From positions 1-64,000 of the forward strand of contig NZ_QVPD01000009.1 of NCBI RefSeq assembly GCF_003416885.1: DNA of 64,000 nt, given 5' to 3'. Position numbers and translations under genes: made by a program. Of this stretch, positions 9,135 through 19,086 are shown piece by piece. The stretch is from Cognatiluteimonas weifangensis. Lineage in GTDB: Bacteria > Pseudomonadota > Gammaproteobacteria > Xanthomonadales > Xanthomonadaceae. The notes under the pieces are model-generated. The model did not search any database. It was not told the origin of the DNA and saw only the letters and a list, made by a program, of their open reading frames with translations. The first letter of the stretch is position 1; the number at the start of each line of letters is the position of its first letter.

Positions 9135-9998
9135 TCAGTAAAGCGTGCCGGCGTTGACGATCGGCTGGGTCGAGCGCTCGCCGCACAGCACCACCAGCAG
9201 GTTGCTGACCATCTGCGCCTTGCGCTCCTCGTCCAGTTGCACCACGCCGTTCTTCTGCAGTTCGGCCAGTGCCATCTCGACCATGCCCACGGCGCCGGCG
9301 ACGATGCGCGTGCGCGCGGCGATGATCGCGTTGGCCTGCTGCCGCTGCAGCATCGCCTGGGCGATCTCGGGGGCGTAGGCGAGGTGGCTGATGCGCGCGT
9401 CCAGCACCGCCACGCCGGCGTCGGCCAGGCGCTCGGACAGCTCCTCGCGCAGGTGCTTGCTGATCTCGGTGGCGTGGCTGCGCAGCGCGACCTGGCCGTC
9501 CTCGTGCTGGTCGTACGGATAGCTGGTCGCCATCGTGCGCAGCGCGGATTCGGACTGGATGTGGACGAAGCTCTCGTAGTCGTCGACGTTGTAGACCGCC
9601 TCGGCCGAATCCACCACCTGCCACACGATCACCGCGGCGATCTCGATCGGGCTGCCTTCCAGTTCGTTGACCTTGAGCTTGCCGCTCTCGAAGTTGCGCA
9701 CGCGCTGGCTGACCTTGCGCTTGCCGAAGAACGGGTTGTTCCAGCGCAGGCCGTTGTCCTTGACCGTGCCGACGTACTTGCCGAACAGGCTCAGCACCGC
9801 GGCCTGGTTGGGCTCGACCATGTACAGGCCGATCAGCACGAAGATGCCGAGCGCGGCGAAGACGACGGCGGCGATCGGCGCGGCCGGCATGCCGGCCTGG
9901 ATCCCGACGAAGAACGCCCAGGCGCACAGCAGCTCCAGCAGGATGACGCCCAGCAGCACCGGAATGCCGGGTAGGGAGCGGATCGGGTTCTCTTTCAT
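9135..9998 (-). CDS. SPFH (band 7/stomatin-prohibitin) domain membrane protein
   Basis: A 287-residue protein with two N-terminal membrane segments (about 12-33 and 42-61). The SPFH/band-7 domain follows, from [19 protein letters not shown] through [15 protein letters not shown], and then a helical flotillin-like region. Such proteins form oligomeric membrane scaffolds. The ATG at 9998 is chosen because residues upstream of it in the same frame are not family-like. It heads the minus-strand operon, with the putative operator 40-58 bp upstream of the start codon and the RHH gene 65 bp downstream. Confidence 0.88.
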   Translation of the reverse strand: MKENPIRSLPGIPVLLGVILLELLCAWAFFVGIQAGMPAAPIAAVVFAALGIFVLIGLYMVEPNQAAVLSLFGKYVGTVKDNGLRWNNPFFGKRKVSQRVRNFESGKLKVNELEGSPIEIAAVIVWQVVDSAEAVYNVDDYESFVHIQSESALRTMATSYPYDQHEDGQVALRSHATEISKHLREELSERLADAGVAVLDARISHLAYAPEIAQAMLQRQQANAIIAARTRIVAGAVGMVEMALAELQKNGVVQLDEERKAQMVSNLLVVLCGERSTQPIVNAGTLY

Positions 9999-10037
9999 GA
10001 CGCAGTCTCGGGGAGCGGCCAAATCGCCGTGAGATAG

Positions 10038-10056
10038 TGATATCAGATTGATATCA
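10038..10056 (-). promoter_or_regulatory. twin TGATATCA operator upstream of SPFH/RHH operon
   Basis: Two identical 8-bp palindromes, TGATATCA at 10038-10045 and 10049-10056, are spaced exactly 11 bp apart, with GATAT continuing after the second. This is an A+T island in a G+C-rich region, 40 bp before the SPFH start codon. The geometry suits a ribbon-helix-helix tetramer. The rest of 9999-10280 shows nothing else convincing. Confidence 0.6.
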
Positions 10057-10280
10057 GATATGCAAACGCGATGATCGGGGGCCCGCCCCGGGCAGGGTCC
10101 GACTTGGCAACCGCTCGCCAGCCCGCTCCGCGCCCCACGGCGGCGGGATGGCGCCCCGCTCATGTCGTTGGCCCGGCAAGCTCGCGTGGCCCGGGGTGCC
10201 AGCGCAGTGCGGCCGGGGCCGGTCGCTGCCCCCCTGGAAGCGCGCGCAAGGCCGCCCGCGGCGCGCGGCGCTTGCCCGGG

Positions 10281-11189
10281 CTACGGGTTCAGGTACAGCA
10301 GCGGTGCGGGGCTGAGTTCGCCGGTCGCGTACAGGGCGCGGCTGTCGGCGCTCCAGGCCAGGGCTTCGGCTTGCGGCAGCCAGGGCAGCGGGTGCACCTG
10401 CGGCGGCCGCGCCAGCGCCTGCGCCCAGGATTCGCGGTTGCGCCGCGGATAGACCAGCACGTCGCGATAGGTCAGCACCGCCATGGCATGGCTGTCGGGG
10501 GCGAGATCGGCGGCGGTGACCTGGCTGCGGATCCGCGCCAGCCGGGGGTTGGCGCGGACTTCCTCGGCATCGGCCTGCGGCACGCCGGCCAGGGTACCGA
10601 GCGCGCGCGCGACCTGCAGCCCGGGGTCGCGCGGCCGCAGCGGCAGCGCGAACAGTTCCGGCGGCCGCCGCCGCTTGGACAGCAGCAGGATCTGGCCGGC
10701 GGCGGCGTCCACCGCGACCGCCTCGCAGTCGCGGGCGCCGTCGGGCCAGCGGAACACGATCGACCAGGCCGGCCGCAGCGTGGCGTCGGCCAGCGTCGCC
10801 GGCTCCTCGATCGCGTGCAGCTGCAGCGTCCGCCGCAGGCCGCCGTTGTCGCCGGTGTCGGCGATCAGCAAGTAGTGGCGACCGTCCAGCTCGAACGCGG
10901 CGAGATCTTCCCAGTCGGTGTTGTCGACGCCGTCGATGCGCAGCGTCGCCAGCCGGCTGCCGCGGCGGCTGACCGCATACAGCTGCGCCGGGTTGCCGCC
11001 GTCGTTGAGCATCCACAGCGTGTCGGGATGGCGGCGCGAGACGGCCAGGCCGCTGACCTCCTGCAAATGCGCGTCCAGCAGCAGCCCGGACAGTTGCGCG
11101 AACGGCGGCGGATCGCTGCAGCCGCCGCCCAGGACGCCCAGCAGGACGGCGAACAGCAGGGCAGGGAGCGGGCGCAGTCGCGGGGCCAT
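10281..11189 (-). CDS. putative lipoprotein with beta-propeller-like fold
   Basis: A 302-residue hypothetical. The N-terminus [18 protein letters not shown] looks like a lipoprotein signal, though Gly at -3 is not ideal. The body contains repeating strand-turn patterns with [49 protein letters not shown] and [17 protein letters not shown]. These resemble SdiA-regulated/phytase-like beta-propellers in which each blade reports on an acidic loop. Enzymatic activity is not evident. It is transcribed divergently from purT, whose ATG lies 96 bp away. Confidence 0.65.
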   Translation of the reverse strand: MAPRLRPLPALLFAVLLGVLGGGCSDPPPFAQLSGLLLDAHLQEVSGLAVSRRHPDTLWMLNDGGNPAQLYAVSRRGSRLATLRIDGVDNTDWEDLAAFELDGRHYLLIADTGDNGGLRRTLQLHAIEEPATLADATLRPAWSIVFRWPDGARDCEAVAVDAAAGQILLLSKRRRPPELFALPLRPRDPGLQVARALGTLAGVPQADAEEVRANPRLARIRSQVTAADLAPDSHAMAVLTYRDVLVYPRRNRESWAQALARPPQVHPLPWLPQAEALAWSADSRALYATGELSPAPLLYLNP

Positions 11190-11285
11190 CGCGCAAGCAT
11201 GGCATGGCCCGCCGGGCCCGCGAAGCGCGCCGGCGCCCGCGCCGGCCCGGCTAGAATGGGGCGCCAACCGTCCGCGAGCCCGCCC

Positions 11286-12497
11286 ATGCCCACGATCGGC
11301 ACGCCGCTCACTCCAGGCGCCACCCGCGTGCTGCTGCTGGGTTCGGGCGAACTCGGCAAGGAAGTGGCGATCGAACTGCAGCGCTTCGGCGTCGAGGTGA
11401 TCGCGGTGGACCGTTATCCGGATGCGCCGGCGATGCAGGTCGCCCATCGCAGCCACGTCATCGACATGCTCGACGGCGCCGCGGTGCGCGCGGTGATCGA
11501 ACGCGAACGCCCGCACCTGGTGGTGCCGGAGATCGAGGCGATCCACACCGACACCCTGGTGGCGCTGGAGCGCGAGTGGACCGCGGCGGCCGGCGACGGC
11601 GCGCCCGCCGCGCGGGTGATCCCGACCGCGCGCGCCGCGCGCCTGACCATGGATCGCGAAGGCATCCGCCGGCTGGCGGCCGAGGAACTCGGCATCCCGG
11701 TGTCGCCGTATCGCTTCGTCGACAACCGCGACGACTACCGCGCCGCGGTCGCCGCGCTCGGGCTGCCGTGCGTGGTCAAGCCGGTGATGTCCTCCTCCGG
11801 CCACGGCCAGAGCCTGGTGCGCGACGCCGACGACATCGACGCGGCCTGGGACTACGCGCAGACCGGCGGCCGCGCCGGCGCCGGCCGGGCAATCGTCGAG
11901 GGCTTCGTCGATTTCGACTACGAGATCACCCTGCTGACCGTGCGCCACGCCGGCGGCACCGGCTTCTGCGAACCGATCGGCCACCTGCAGCGCGAGGGCG
12001 ACTACCGCGAGAGCTGGCAACCGCAGCCGATGCCGGCGCGGGCGCTGCAGCGGGCGCAGGCGATGGCGCGGCAGGTGTCCGACGCGCTCGGCGGCCGCGG
12101 CGTGTTCGGCATGGAATTCTTTGTCAAGGGCGAGCAGGTGTGGTTTTCGGAAGTCTCGCCGCGGCCGCACGACACTGGCCTGGTGACGCTGGTGTCGCAG
12201 GACCTGTCGGAGTTCGCGCTGCATGCGCGCGCTATCCTCGGCCTGCCGATTCCCGTCATTCGCCAGCTGGGGCCTTCGGCCTCGTGCGCGCTGCTGGCGC
12301 AGGGCCACGGGGTGCCGGTGTTCGGCAACGTCGCCGCGGCGCTGGCCGCGCCGGATACCGCGCTGCGGCTGTTCGGCAAGCCGCGTGTGGCCGGCCATCG
12401 CCGGGTCGGCGTGACCCTGGCGCGCGGCGCGGACATCGACGATGCCCGCCGCATCGCGCGCGAGGCGGCCGCGGCGCTCACGATGGAACTGGTTTGA
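11286..12497 (+). CDS. purT: formate-dependent phosphoribosylglycinamide formyltransferase
   Basis: PurT catalyses the third step of purine synthesis using formate and ATP instead of formyl-tetrahydrofolate. The product is 403 residues (E. coli PurT 392). N-terminal pre-ATP-grasp signature is [30 protein letters not shown], followed by ATP-grasp motifs [14 protein letters not shown] and [31 protein letters not shown]. Length and every block are intact. No PurN is seen in the window. Confidence 0.96.
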   Translation: MPTIGTPLTPGATRVLLLGSGELGKEVAIELQRFGVEVIAVDRYPDAPAMQVAHRSHVIDMLDGAAVRAVIERERPHLVVPEIEAIHTDTLVALEREWTAAAGDGAPAARVIPTARAARLTMDREGIRRLAAEELGIPVSPYRFVDNRDDYRAAVAALGLPCVVKPVMSSSGHGQSLVRDADDIDAAWDYAQTGGRAGAGRAIVEGFVDFDYEITLLTVRHAGGTGFCEPIGHLQREGDYRESWQPQPMPARALQRAQAMARQVSDALGGRGVFGMEFFVKGEQVWFSEVSPRPHDTGLVTLVSQDLSEFALHARAILGLPIPVIRQLGPSASCALLAQGHGVPVFGNVAAALAAPDTALRLFGKPRVAGHRRVGVTLARGADIDDARRIAREAAAALTMELV

Positions 12498-12578
12498 GTC
12501 ATTCCGCCTCTTTGCATCATCCGCGTCCGATCCGGTAGAGCCGGTCGGTCCGCATCGCATCCGGCACAGGACCCCGCC

Positions 12579-12965
12579 ATGAACGACAGCAACGGCTATG
12601 CCGTGTTTTTCTTCCCGCAGGCGCTGGAGGCGCTGGGCGAGGCGATCAAGCCCTACCTGCAGGACAGCCCCGCCGGGCCGCACCTGGTGTGCAAGTCGAT
12701 CGACACCGGCGGCGCGTTGCTGGAGATGACCCTGGAAGGCATCACCGCGGAAGGCAGGAACGTGCAGGTGGAATTGATGGTGCCCGGTTCGATGGTGCGG
12801 ATGATCGTGTCCAGCCCCAGCGACGGCAGTTTCTTCGGCTTCGGGCCGCGCACGGCCCCCGCCGCGCTGGTAGGGACGACGCCGGCGGCCGCGCCCGCCG
12901 CACCGATGCCGCCGAGCGGCGAACCGGAACCGGGCGCGCCGGGCACGGCCGCACCGGCGCCCTGA
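12579..12965 (+). CDS. hypothetical protein with proline/alanine-rich tail
   Basis: Not recognised. The 128-residue product has a compact first part (MNDSNGYAVFFFPQALEALG to FFGFGPRT, about 90 residues) with alternating strands and helices, and no signal peptide. The last about 38 residues are Pro/Ala/Gly-rich and look disordered. The gene is 81 bp after purT on the same strand and convergent with bpt, 13 bp away. The folded part reads as genuine coding sequence with normal hydrophobic patterning, so I believe it is real. Confidence 0.6.
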   Translation: MNDSNGYAVFFFPQALEALGEAIKPYLQDSPAGPHLVCKSIDTGGALLEMTLEGITAEGRNVQVELMVPGSMVRMIVSSPSDGSFFGFGPRTAPAALVGTTPAAAPAAPMPPSGEPEPGAPGTAAPAP

Positions 12966-12978
12966 GCGCGCGCCCGGC

Positions 12979-13728
12979 TCACGCCACGAATTGCAGCGGC
13001 CGCCAGCCGCGGCCGTCGAACGCCTCCAGCGGGCGGAAGCGGCGCTTGTAATCCATCTTGTCGTGGCCGGCGATCCAGTAGCCCAGGTACAGGTGGCGGC
13101 GACCCTCGCGCCGTGCCCACTGCAGTTGCCGCAGGATCGCCAGCGTGCCGAGGCCGCGCGCGTGCGCGTCCGGATCGTAGAAGGTGTACACCGCCGACAG
13201 CGCGTCGTCGCCGACCAGATCGGTGACCGCGACCGCCAGCAGCCGGTGGCTGGCGCCGTCGCGCAGTTCCAGGAACCGCCCCTGCGACCAGCTGCCGACC
13301 AGGAACTGGTCGAACTCGACGCCGCCGTGGTCGTCCATGCCGCCGCCCGGATGCCGCGCCACGAGGTAGCGGCGGTACAGGGCGAGCTGCTCGTCGGTGC
13401 GCTGCGCCGGCAGCACCCGCATCACCACGTCGGCGTTGCGCGCCAGGCAGCGGCGCTGGCTGCGGTCGGGCGCGAACTCCGCCACCGGGATCCGCACCGC
13501 CACGCAGGCGCGGCAACCGCGGCAGTGCGGGCGGTAGACGATGTCGCCGGAGCGGCGGAAGCCCCAGCCCAGCGCCAGCGGGTACAGCTGCGGCAAGCGC
13601 GCGTCGCGCGGGTCCAGCACCAGGTCGCGGGCGCTGCGCTCGGGCCAGTAGCCGCAGGCGTGCTCGCCGGTGTGGAACACGCGCAGGTCCGAGCGCGGAT
13701 CGTCGTCATGGAGGGAACTGCCGCCCAT
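12979..13728 (-). CDS. bpt: aspartate/glutamate leucyltransferase (bacterial ATE-family aminoacyl-tRNA-protein transferase)
   Basis: A 249-residue member of the Bpt/ATE1 family, which transfers Leu from tRNA to N-terminal Asp or Glu and feeds the N-degron pathway (ClpS-ClpAP). The N-terminal ATE domain is clear: [18 protein letters not shown], then [14 protein letters not shown] with the cysteine pair [14 protein letters not shown]. The C-terminal half has YTFYDP and [20 protein letters not shown]. Length matches bacterial Bpt (about 250). The arginyl versus leucyl specificity is assigned from the short bacterial form. Confidence 0.92.
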   Translation of the reverse strand: MGGSSLHDDDPRSDLRVFHTGEHACGYWPERSARDLVLDPRDARLPQLYPLALGWGFRRSGDIVYRPHCRGCRACVAVRIPVAEFAPDRSQRRCLARNADVVMRVLPAQRTDEQLALYRRYLVARHPGGGMDDHGGVEFDQFLVGSWSQGRFLELRDGASHRLLAVAVTDLVGDDALSAVYTFYDPDAHARGLGTLAILRQLQWARREGRRHLYLGYWIAGHDKMDYKRRFRPLEAFDGRGWRPLQFVA

Positions 13729-13803
13729 CGCCGCAGCATAGCGCCGCGGGCCGGGCCCTGCGCCGCGGGCCGGCCGCTGAATGCGGCTTGCGACGGCGCG
13801 CGG

Positions 13804-14580
13804 CTACAGCAGCTCGACCACGCGCCAGCCCCTGGCGCCGTGGCTCACCTCGTAGCGCTCGAGCACCGGCGGCGCGTCGGCGTCGCGGGCGCGCGACAGG
13901 GTGATGCTGCCGGCGCCGCCGGCCGCGTGCACGCGGTAGTCGGCGATCGACAGCCGCGGCAGGTCCGTGGTCGGGCATTGCGACAGGGGGATCACCCGTC
14001 CGGGCGTGGGCGGCAACGCGGCCAGCAGCGCGGGCGCGGGATCGTGGCCGTCGACCGACAGGCACAGCGCCTGGTCGGCGCGGGTCGGCAGTTCGCCGGC
14101 CAGCACCGCCACCGCCAGCGCGTCCGGGGTCGGCGACACGCCCGCCGGCAGCGCGGCTGCGGTCGGCGGCGGCGTCCCGGGCGCGACAGGCCCCGGCCCG
14201 ACTTGCGAGAGCAGCGCCAGGGCGATCGCCACCACGACCGCCAGCAGCAACCAGAGCTTGAGCCGGAACGGCGACTTGTGCCCCGGCGCGCCGGCCGCCG
14301 GTTGCGTGCTGCGGAAGGTGTAGCCGGTCTCGCCGCGGGTGCTGTCCAGCAGGCCGGCGTCGCGCAGGATCCGCCGCGCGGCCGGCTGGTCCTCGGAGCG
14401 GATCACCCAGACCGCCGGCTCCGGTTCGGTGCGGGCGGCGTCGCGGTAGCTGAAGTTGCTGCGCCGCCCGCCGCGGTAGGAGCGGCCGTGGGTGATGCGG
14501 GTCTGGATGCCGGCCTCGCCCAGCAGTTGCGCCACGCGTTCGACGTTCTCCAGCCGCGGGCTGCTGAAGACCTGGCGCAT
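13804..14580 (-). CDS. membrane protein with N-terminal DUF2007-like domain
   Basis: A 258-residue protein. Residues 1-75 (MRQVFSSPRLENVERVAQLL to AARRILRDAGLL) resemble the small DUF2007 putative signal-transducing domain. A single membrane segment follows at about 108-124 (LWLLLAVVVAIALALLS), then an extracytoplasmic Pro/Ala-rich linker and a globular C-terminus with two cysteines that could form a disulfide. Xanthomonads carry relatives annotated as pathogenicity-like proteins, a name without proven function. It starts one base after the stop of tesB, so the two are probably co-transcribed. Confidence 0.65.
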   Translation of the reverse strand: MRQVFSSPRLENVERVAQLLGEAGIQTRITHGRSYRGGRRSNFSYRDAARTEPEPAVWVIRSEDQPAARRILRDAGLLDSTRGETGYTFRSTQPAAGAPGHKSPFRLKLWLLLAVVVAIALALLSQVGPGPVAPGTPPPTAAALPAGVSPTPDALAVAVLAGELPTRADQALCLSVDGHDPAPALLAALPPTPGRVIPLSQCPTTDLPRLSIADYRVHAAGGAGSITLSRARDADAPPVLERYEVSHGARGWRVVELL

Positions 14581-14581
14581 G

Positions 14582-15475
14582 TCAGGCGCCGGAGACGCGC
14601 GCGGCGGCCGCGGCGTCGGCGACCACCCGGATCAGGCCTTCCTGGGCGCTGCTCGCCACCAGCTTGCCGTCGAGGTCGTAGACCAGGCCGCGCGCCAGCC
14701 CGCGCCCGCCCTGCGCGCTGGGGCTGTCGATGGCGTACAGCAACCACTCGTCGGCGCGGAACGGACGGTGGAACCACAGCGCATGGTCGAGCGAGGCCAT
14801 CTGCACGTTCGGCTGGTAGTAGCTGATGCCGTGCGGGAAGGTCGCGGTGCCCAGCAGGTGGAAGTCCGACGCGTAGGCCAGCAGCGCGCGGTGCAGCTCC
14901 GGCGCGTCGCCGACGCGTTCGGACAGCCTGAACCAGACCTGCTGGAACGGCGGCCGTTTCGGCGGGTTGAGTTCGTCGCGCGGATAGACGTGGCGGAACT
15001 CGAACGGCCCCATCCGCGACAGCCAGCGCTGCACCTTGGTCGACAGCCGCGCGAACACCTCCGGCGCCAGCGCCGGCGCGGGCTCGATGTCCTCGGGCCG
15101 CGGCACCTCCGGCATCGACAGCTGGTGCTCGCCGCCGGGCTCGTGCTCCTGGAACGAGGCGGCGCAGAAGAAGATCACCTGGCCGTGCTGGATCGCGGTC
15201 ACCCGCCGCACCGAGAAGCTGCCGCCGTCGCGGGTGCGGTCGACGTGGTAGACGATGGGATGTTCGATGTTGCCGGCGCGCAGGAAATACGCGTGCAGCG
15301 AATGCGCCTCGCGCGGCTGCGCCAGGGTTGCCTGCGCCGCCGACAGCGCCTGGCCCAGCACCTGGCCGCCGAACACGTACTTGGTGCCGATGTCGCGACT
15401 CTGGCCGCGGAACAGGTTGTCCTCGAGGCGCTCGAGCGAGAGCAGTTCGATCAGCTCGGAGACGGGGGAGGTCAT
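14582..15475 (-). CDS. tesB: acyl-CoA thioesterase II
   Basis: Cytoplasmic double-hotdog thioesterase that hydrolyses medium/long acyl-CoA. The product is 297 residues against 286 for E. coli TesB. Family blocks include LEDNLFRGQSRDIGTKYVFGG, HSLHAYFLRAGNIEHPIVYHV, RDGGSFSVRRVTAIQHGQVIF and the catalytic-Asp block ALLAYASDFHLLGTA, plus SLDHALWFHRPF. The ATG at 15475 begins MTSPVSELIELLSLERLEDN as in relatives and has GGAGG-like sequence just upstream. A longer in-frame extension lacks similarity. Confidence 0.94.
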   Translation of the reverse strand: MTSPVSELIELLSLERLEDNLFRGQSRDIGTKYVFGGQVLGQALSAAQATLAQPREAHSLHAYFLRAGNIEHPIVYHVDRTRDGGSFSVRRVTAIQHGQVIFFCAASFQEHEPGGEHQLSMPEVPRPEDIEPAPALAPEVFARLSTKVQRWLSRMGPFEFRHVYPRDELNPPKRPPFQQVWFRLSERVGDAPELHRALLAYASDFHLLGTATFPHGISYYQPNVQMASLDHALWFHRPFRADEWLLYAIDSPSAQGGRGLARGLVYDLDGKLVASSAQEGLIRVVADAAAAARVSGA

Positions 15476-15600
15476 GCGCGCGGCGGCCGGCGGGAGTGGC
15501 CGGCGATTATAGCGGGCGGGTGCCGGGCGCCCCGGGCACGGCCGTCCGGCATCCGCGCAGGCTTCGCGGCGCGATCGGTCGGTCGTGGCAGCGGCGGGAA

Positions 15601-15634
15601 TCGCGACGGGCGACGGGACCGCAGCCCGTCGCGA
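15601..15634. terminator. possible stem-loop between ampD and tesB
   Basis: An 11-bp inverted repeat, TCGCGACGGGC (15601-15611) with GCCCGTCGCGA (15624-15634), lies in the 203-bp gap between the ampD stop and the tesB start. No T-tract follows, so a role in termination is uncertain. Confidence 0.35.
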
Positions 15635-15678
15635 CTGCCGTCGCCCGTGCCGCGCATCCGGATCGCGGCCGGGCCGTC

Positions 15679-16257
15679 CTAGGAGCCGGGTCCAGGCAGG
15701 CGTTGCAGCGCGACCTGCGCCAGCACCGTGTCCCACGGGAACCATGGCCCGGGATCGCGCTTGCGGCGCACGCGCTGGCCGGGATCGTCGCTGGCCGGCA
15801 CGTCCTCGCGGTCGAGGTCTTCGTGCCCGGCGATGAAACGCAGCGACGGCAGGTCTTGCCGCAACTGCCGCAGCAGCGCCAGCAGCGCGGCGATTTGCGC
15901 GTCCGGATACGGCTCGGCCATCGCCTGGTGGTCGGCATCGAGCCAGCGCGGCCAGCGCCCGCGGTTGACCAGCTCGATCCCGATCGAACGCGGGTTGTGG
16001 CCGCGGACGTGGTGGGCGACGCGGTCGGTGTCGACCCAGCGCTGCACGCCGCCGTCGCGGTCGATGTAGTAATGGCCGCTGTTGCCGGTCTGCGATTCGG
16101 GATACAGGATGCGCTCGCCGTAGACGCGTGCGGTCGCCAGGTCCGGCAGCTCGGTGCAGTGGACCACCACCAAATCGATCTGCGCGCGCAGCCGCGGCTG
16201 CAGCCGGGCCTGGTAGGGCAGCGGGTCGACGTGCACGGCGAGCGGCGCGGGAGGCAT
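15679..16257 (-). CDS. ampD: 1,6-anhydro-N-acetylmuramyl-L-alanine amidase
   Basis: AmpD cleaves the peptide from anhydro-MurNAc during peptidoglycan recycling in the cytoplasm. The 192-residue product has the Amidase_2 fold with zinc ligands in VVVHCTE, in the RSIGIELVN region and in [18 protein letters not shown] and [12 protein letters not shown] are also conserved. No signal peptide is present, as expected for AmpD rather than AmiD. Loss of AmpD derepresses inducible beta-lactamases in many gammaproteobacteria; here the gene is intact. Confidence 0.92.
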   Translation of the reverse strand: MPPAPLAVHVDPLPYQARLQPRLRAQIDLVVVHCTELPDLATARVYGERILYPESQTGNSGHYYIDRDGGVQRWVDTDRVAHHVRGHNPRSIGIELVNRGRWPRWLDADHQAMAEPYPDAQIAALLALLRQLRQDLPSLRFIAGHEDLDREDVPASDDPGQRVRRKRDPGPWFPWDTVLAQVALQRLPGPGS

Positions 16258-16313
16258 CGCGCGGATGCTAGCATCGCCGCTGCCGCGATCCGCGGGCGTT
16301 GCCTCTTTCTCCC

Positions 16314-16838
16314 ATGCGCGGCCACTGCATCCTGTCCCACGGTTTCGAGAGCGGACCCGACGCGACCAAGGTCACGGCGCTGGCCGCGGTCGCGCAGCGC
16401 TGCGGCTGGAGCCACGAACGCCCGGACTACACCGACCTGGACGCGCGTCGCGAGGCCGGTGCGCTGGGCGACGTGCCGGCGCGGCTGCAGCGCCTGCTCG
16501 AGCTGGCGCGCGCGGCCGCCGCGGACGGCCCGGTGCTGCTGGCCGGCTCCAGCCTCGGCGCCTGGATCTCGGCGCGGGTCTCGCTGCAGGTGCCGGTCGC
16601 CGGGTTGTTCCTGCTGGCGCCGCCGGTGCGGATGGCGCCGGCGCCGGCCCTGGAGGCCGCGCAGGTACCCACGTCCATCGTCCACGGCTGGGACGACGAG
16701 CTGATCCCGGCTGCCGAAGTCGTCGCCTGGGCGCAGCCGCGGCGCGCACGCCTGCTGCTGGTCGACGATACGCATCGGCTGGCCGGCCACGTCGCCGCCA
16801 GCGCCGAGGCGTTCGCGGCGTTGCTTGCGGATCTTTAG
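16314..16838 (+). CDS. YqiA/YcfP-like alpha/beta hydrolase
   Basis: A 174-residue small alpha/beta-hydrolase. It opens with the typical strand and oxyanion segment [20 protein letters not shown]. The nucleophile elbow GSSLGA follows near residue 80, then a late acid in [10 protein letters not shown] and a His in [10 protein letters not shown]. The family (E. coli YqiA/YcfP, UPF0227) is a cytoplasmic esterase group of unclear substrate. The ATG at 16314 is preferred over a TTG at 16299. It is divergent from ampD by 56 bp and just upstream of rlmKL. Confidence 0.8.
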   Translation: MRGHCILSHGFESGPDATKVTALAAVAQRCGWSHERPDYTDLDARREAGALGDVPARLQRLLELARAAAADGPVLLAGSSLGAWISARVSLQVPVAGLFLLAPPVRMAPAPALEAAQVPTSIVHGWDDELIPAAEVVAWAQPRRARLLLVDDTHRLAGHVAASAEAFAALLADL

Positions 16839-16891
16839 CCATCCGGATGCCCGCCCGCGCGGGCGCGACGGCGGAACGAGATGAGGTGCAC

Positions 16892-19051
16892 TTGAAGTTT
16901 TTCGCCTCCTGCGGCAAGGGCCTGGAATACCTGCTGGCCGACGAGCTGCGCGCGCTGGGCTGCGCGCGGGCGACCGCGACCGTCGCCGGAGTCAATGTCG
17001 AGGGCACGCCGGCCGACGCGCAGCGCGCGGTGCTGTGGTCGCGCCTGGCCAGTCGCGTGCTGTGGCCGCTGGCCGAATTCGATTGCGCCGACGAGCACGC
17101 CCTGTACGCCGGTGCCGCGGCGATCGACTGGCCGGCGCAACTGGATCCGGCGATGACCCTCGCGGTGGATGCGCACGTTTCCGGCGCCACCATCACCCAC
17201 GCGCACTACGCCGCGCAGCGGGTCAAGGACGCGGTCGTGGACACGATGCGTGCCGCCACCGGCGCGCGCCCGGACGTCGATACCCACGCGCCGGACCTGC
17301 GCCTGAGCCTGGTGCTGCGCAAGGGCCGGGCGGTCGTGTCCGTCGACTTGGGCGGCGGCCCGCTGCACCGGCGCGGCTGGCGCGCAAGCCAGGGCGAGGC
17401 GCCGCTGAAGGAAACCCTCGCCGCTGCGGTGCTGCTGCGCGGCGGCTGGCCGCAGCTGTATGCCGACGGCGACGCGCTGCTGGACCCGATGTGCGGCAGC
17501 GGCACGCTGCTGATCGAGGGTGCGTTGATGGCCGCCGGGGTCGCGCCCGGGCTGCAGCGCCACGCCGACGCGCGGGGCGCGGTGCCGCCGCCCACGCGCT
17601 GGCGCGGCTTCGATGCCGGCGCCTGGGACGCGCTGGTCGTCGCGGCGCGCGAGCGCGAGCGCAGCGGCCGCGCCGCGTTGCGCCCGGTGTTTTCCGGCAG
17701 CGACCTGGATCCGCGCGCGATCCGCGCGGCGCAGGAGAACGCCGCGGCCGCGGGCCTGGCCGGGCGGATCGCGTTCGAACTGCACGACCTGCCGGCATTG
17801 CCGGTGCAGGCCACCGCACGTGGCCTGGTCGCCTGCAATCCACCCTACGATGCGCGCCTGGCGGCCGATCCGGCGCTGTACCGCGCGCTCGGCGACGCCC
17901 TGAGGCGGGCCACGCCCGGCTGGCGCGCCAGCCTGCTGTGCGGCGACCCCGCGCTGGCGCGCGCCACCGGCCTGCGCGCGGCGAAGAAGTACCAGCTGTT
18001 CAACGGCGCGCTGGAATGCACCCTGATCGTGGTCGACCCGGTCCTGCCACCCGCGCGAGAAGATGCCGACGCGCCGCCGCCGTTGTCCGAAGGCGCGCGC
18101 ATGGTCGCCAACCGACTGCGCCGCAACCTGCGCAAGCTCAAGGCCTGGCGCGAGCGCGAGGAGGTGGCCTGCTACCGCGCCTACGACGCCGACCTGCCCG
18201 AATACGCCGCCGCGATCGACGTCTATGCCGAGGCCGACGACCCCGCGCGGCAATGGCTGCACGTGCAGGAATACGCCGCGCCTGCCGACATCCCCGAGGC
18301 GCTGGCGCGGCGCCGCCTGGGCGAACTGCTCGCCGCCGCGCGCGAGGTGTTCGCGCTGCCGCGTGAACGGATCGCGCTGAAAACCCGCGCGGTCGGCAAG
18401 GGCGGCAGCAAGTACGCCGGCGGGTTCGAGCGCCGCGGCGAATTCCTGGTGGTGCGCGAAGGCAATGCGCGCTTGCGCGTGAACCTGTTCGACTACCTGG
18501 ACACCGGCCTGTTCCTGGACCACCGCCCGCTGCGCCTGCGCATCGCCGCCGAGGCGCACGACACGCGCTTCCTCAACCTGTTCGGCTACACCGGCGCGGC
18601 CACGGTGCACGCGGCGCTGGGCGGCGCGCGCAACACCACCACGGTGGACCTGTCGGCGACCTACCTGGAATGGTGTGCGGCCAACCTGCAGGAGAACGGC
18701 CTCGGCGGCGCCCGCCACCGCCTGGTGCAGGCGGACGCCCTGCAGTGGCTGCGCGCCGACACCAGCCAGTACGACCTGGTGTTCTGCGATCCGCCGACGT
18801 TCTCGAACTCCAAGCGCGCGGGGGACTTCGACGTGCAGCGCGCGCACGTGGAGCTGCTGCGCGCCGCCGTCGCCCGGCTGGCGCCGGGCGGGGCGCTGTA
18901 TTTCTCCAACAACTTCCGCCGTTTCCGGCTCGACGCGGAGGCGGTCTCGACCTTCGCGGTCGCCGAGGACATCGGTCCCGCGACGATTCCGCCGGACTTC
19001 GCCCGCGACCCGCGCATCCACCGTTGCTGGCGGCTGCAGCGGCGCGGTTGA
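16892..19051 (+). CDS. rlmKL: 23S rRNA m2G2445 / m7G2069 bifunctional methyltransferase
   Basis: A fused enzyme modifying 23S rRNA helix 74. The N-terminal RlmL part has a THUMP-like domain and a SAM domain with [19 protein letters not shown] and the base-flipping motif NPPY in [12 protein letters not shown]. The C-terminal RlmK part has [20 protein letters not shown] and the catalytic DPPTFSNSK. Relatives begin M-K-F-F-x-S-C, so I take the TTG at 16892 ([19 protein letters not shown]), giving 719 residues. GTG 16886 and ATG 16847 are in-frame alternatives. All domains are intact. Confidence 0.93.
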   Translation: MKFFASCGKGLEYLLADELRALGCARATATVAGVNVEGTPADAQRAVLWSRLASRVLWPLAEFDCADEHALYAGAAAIDWPAQLDPAMTLAVDAHVSGATITHAHYAAQRVKDAVVDTMRAATGARPDVDTHAPDLRLSLVLRKGRAVVSVDLGGGPLHRRGWRASQGEAPLKETLAAAVLLRGGWPQLYADGDALLDPMCGSGTLLIEGALMAAGVAPGLQRHADARGAVPPPTRWRGFDAGAWDALVVAARERERSGRAALRPVFSGSDLDPRAIRAAQENAAAAGLAGRIAFELHDLPALPVQATARGLVACNPPYDARLAADPALYRALGDALRRATPGWRASLLCGDPALARATGLRAAKKYQLFNGALECTLIVVDPVLPPAREDADAPPPLSEGARMVANRLRRNLRKLKAWREREEVACYRAYDADLPEYAAAIDVYAEADDPARQWLHVQEYAAPADIPEALARRRLGELLAAAREVFALPRERIALKTRAVGKGGSKYAGGFERRGEFLVVREGNARLRVNLFDYLDTGLFLDHRPLRLRIAAEAHDTRFLNLFGYTGAATVHAALGGARNTTTVDLSATYLEWCAANLQENGLGGARHRLVQADALQWLRADTSQYDLVFCDPPTFSNSKRAGDFDVQRAHVELLRAAVARLAPGGALYFSNNFRRFRLDAEAVSTFAVAEDIGPATIPPDFARDPRIHRCWRLQRRG

Positions 19052-19086
19052 CGTCCGCTGCATCCGTCCTCGCGCAGACTGCATCC

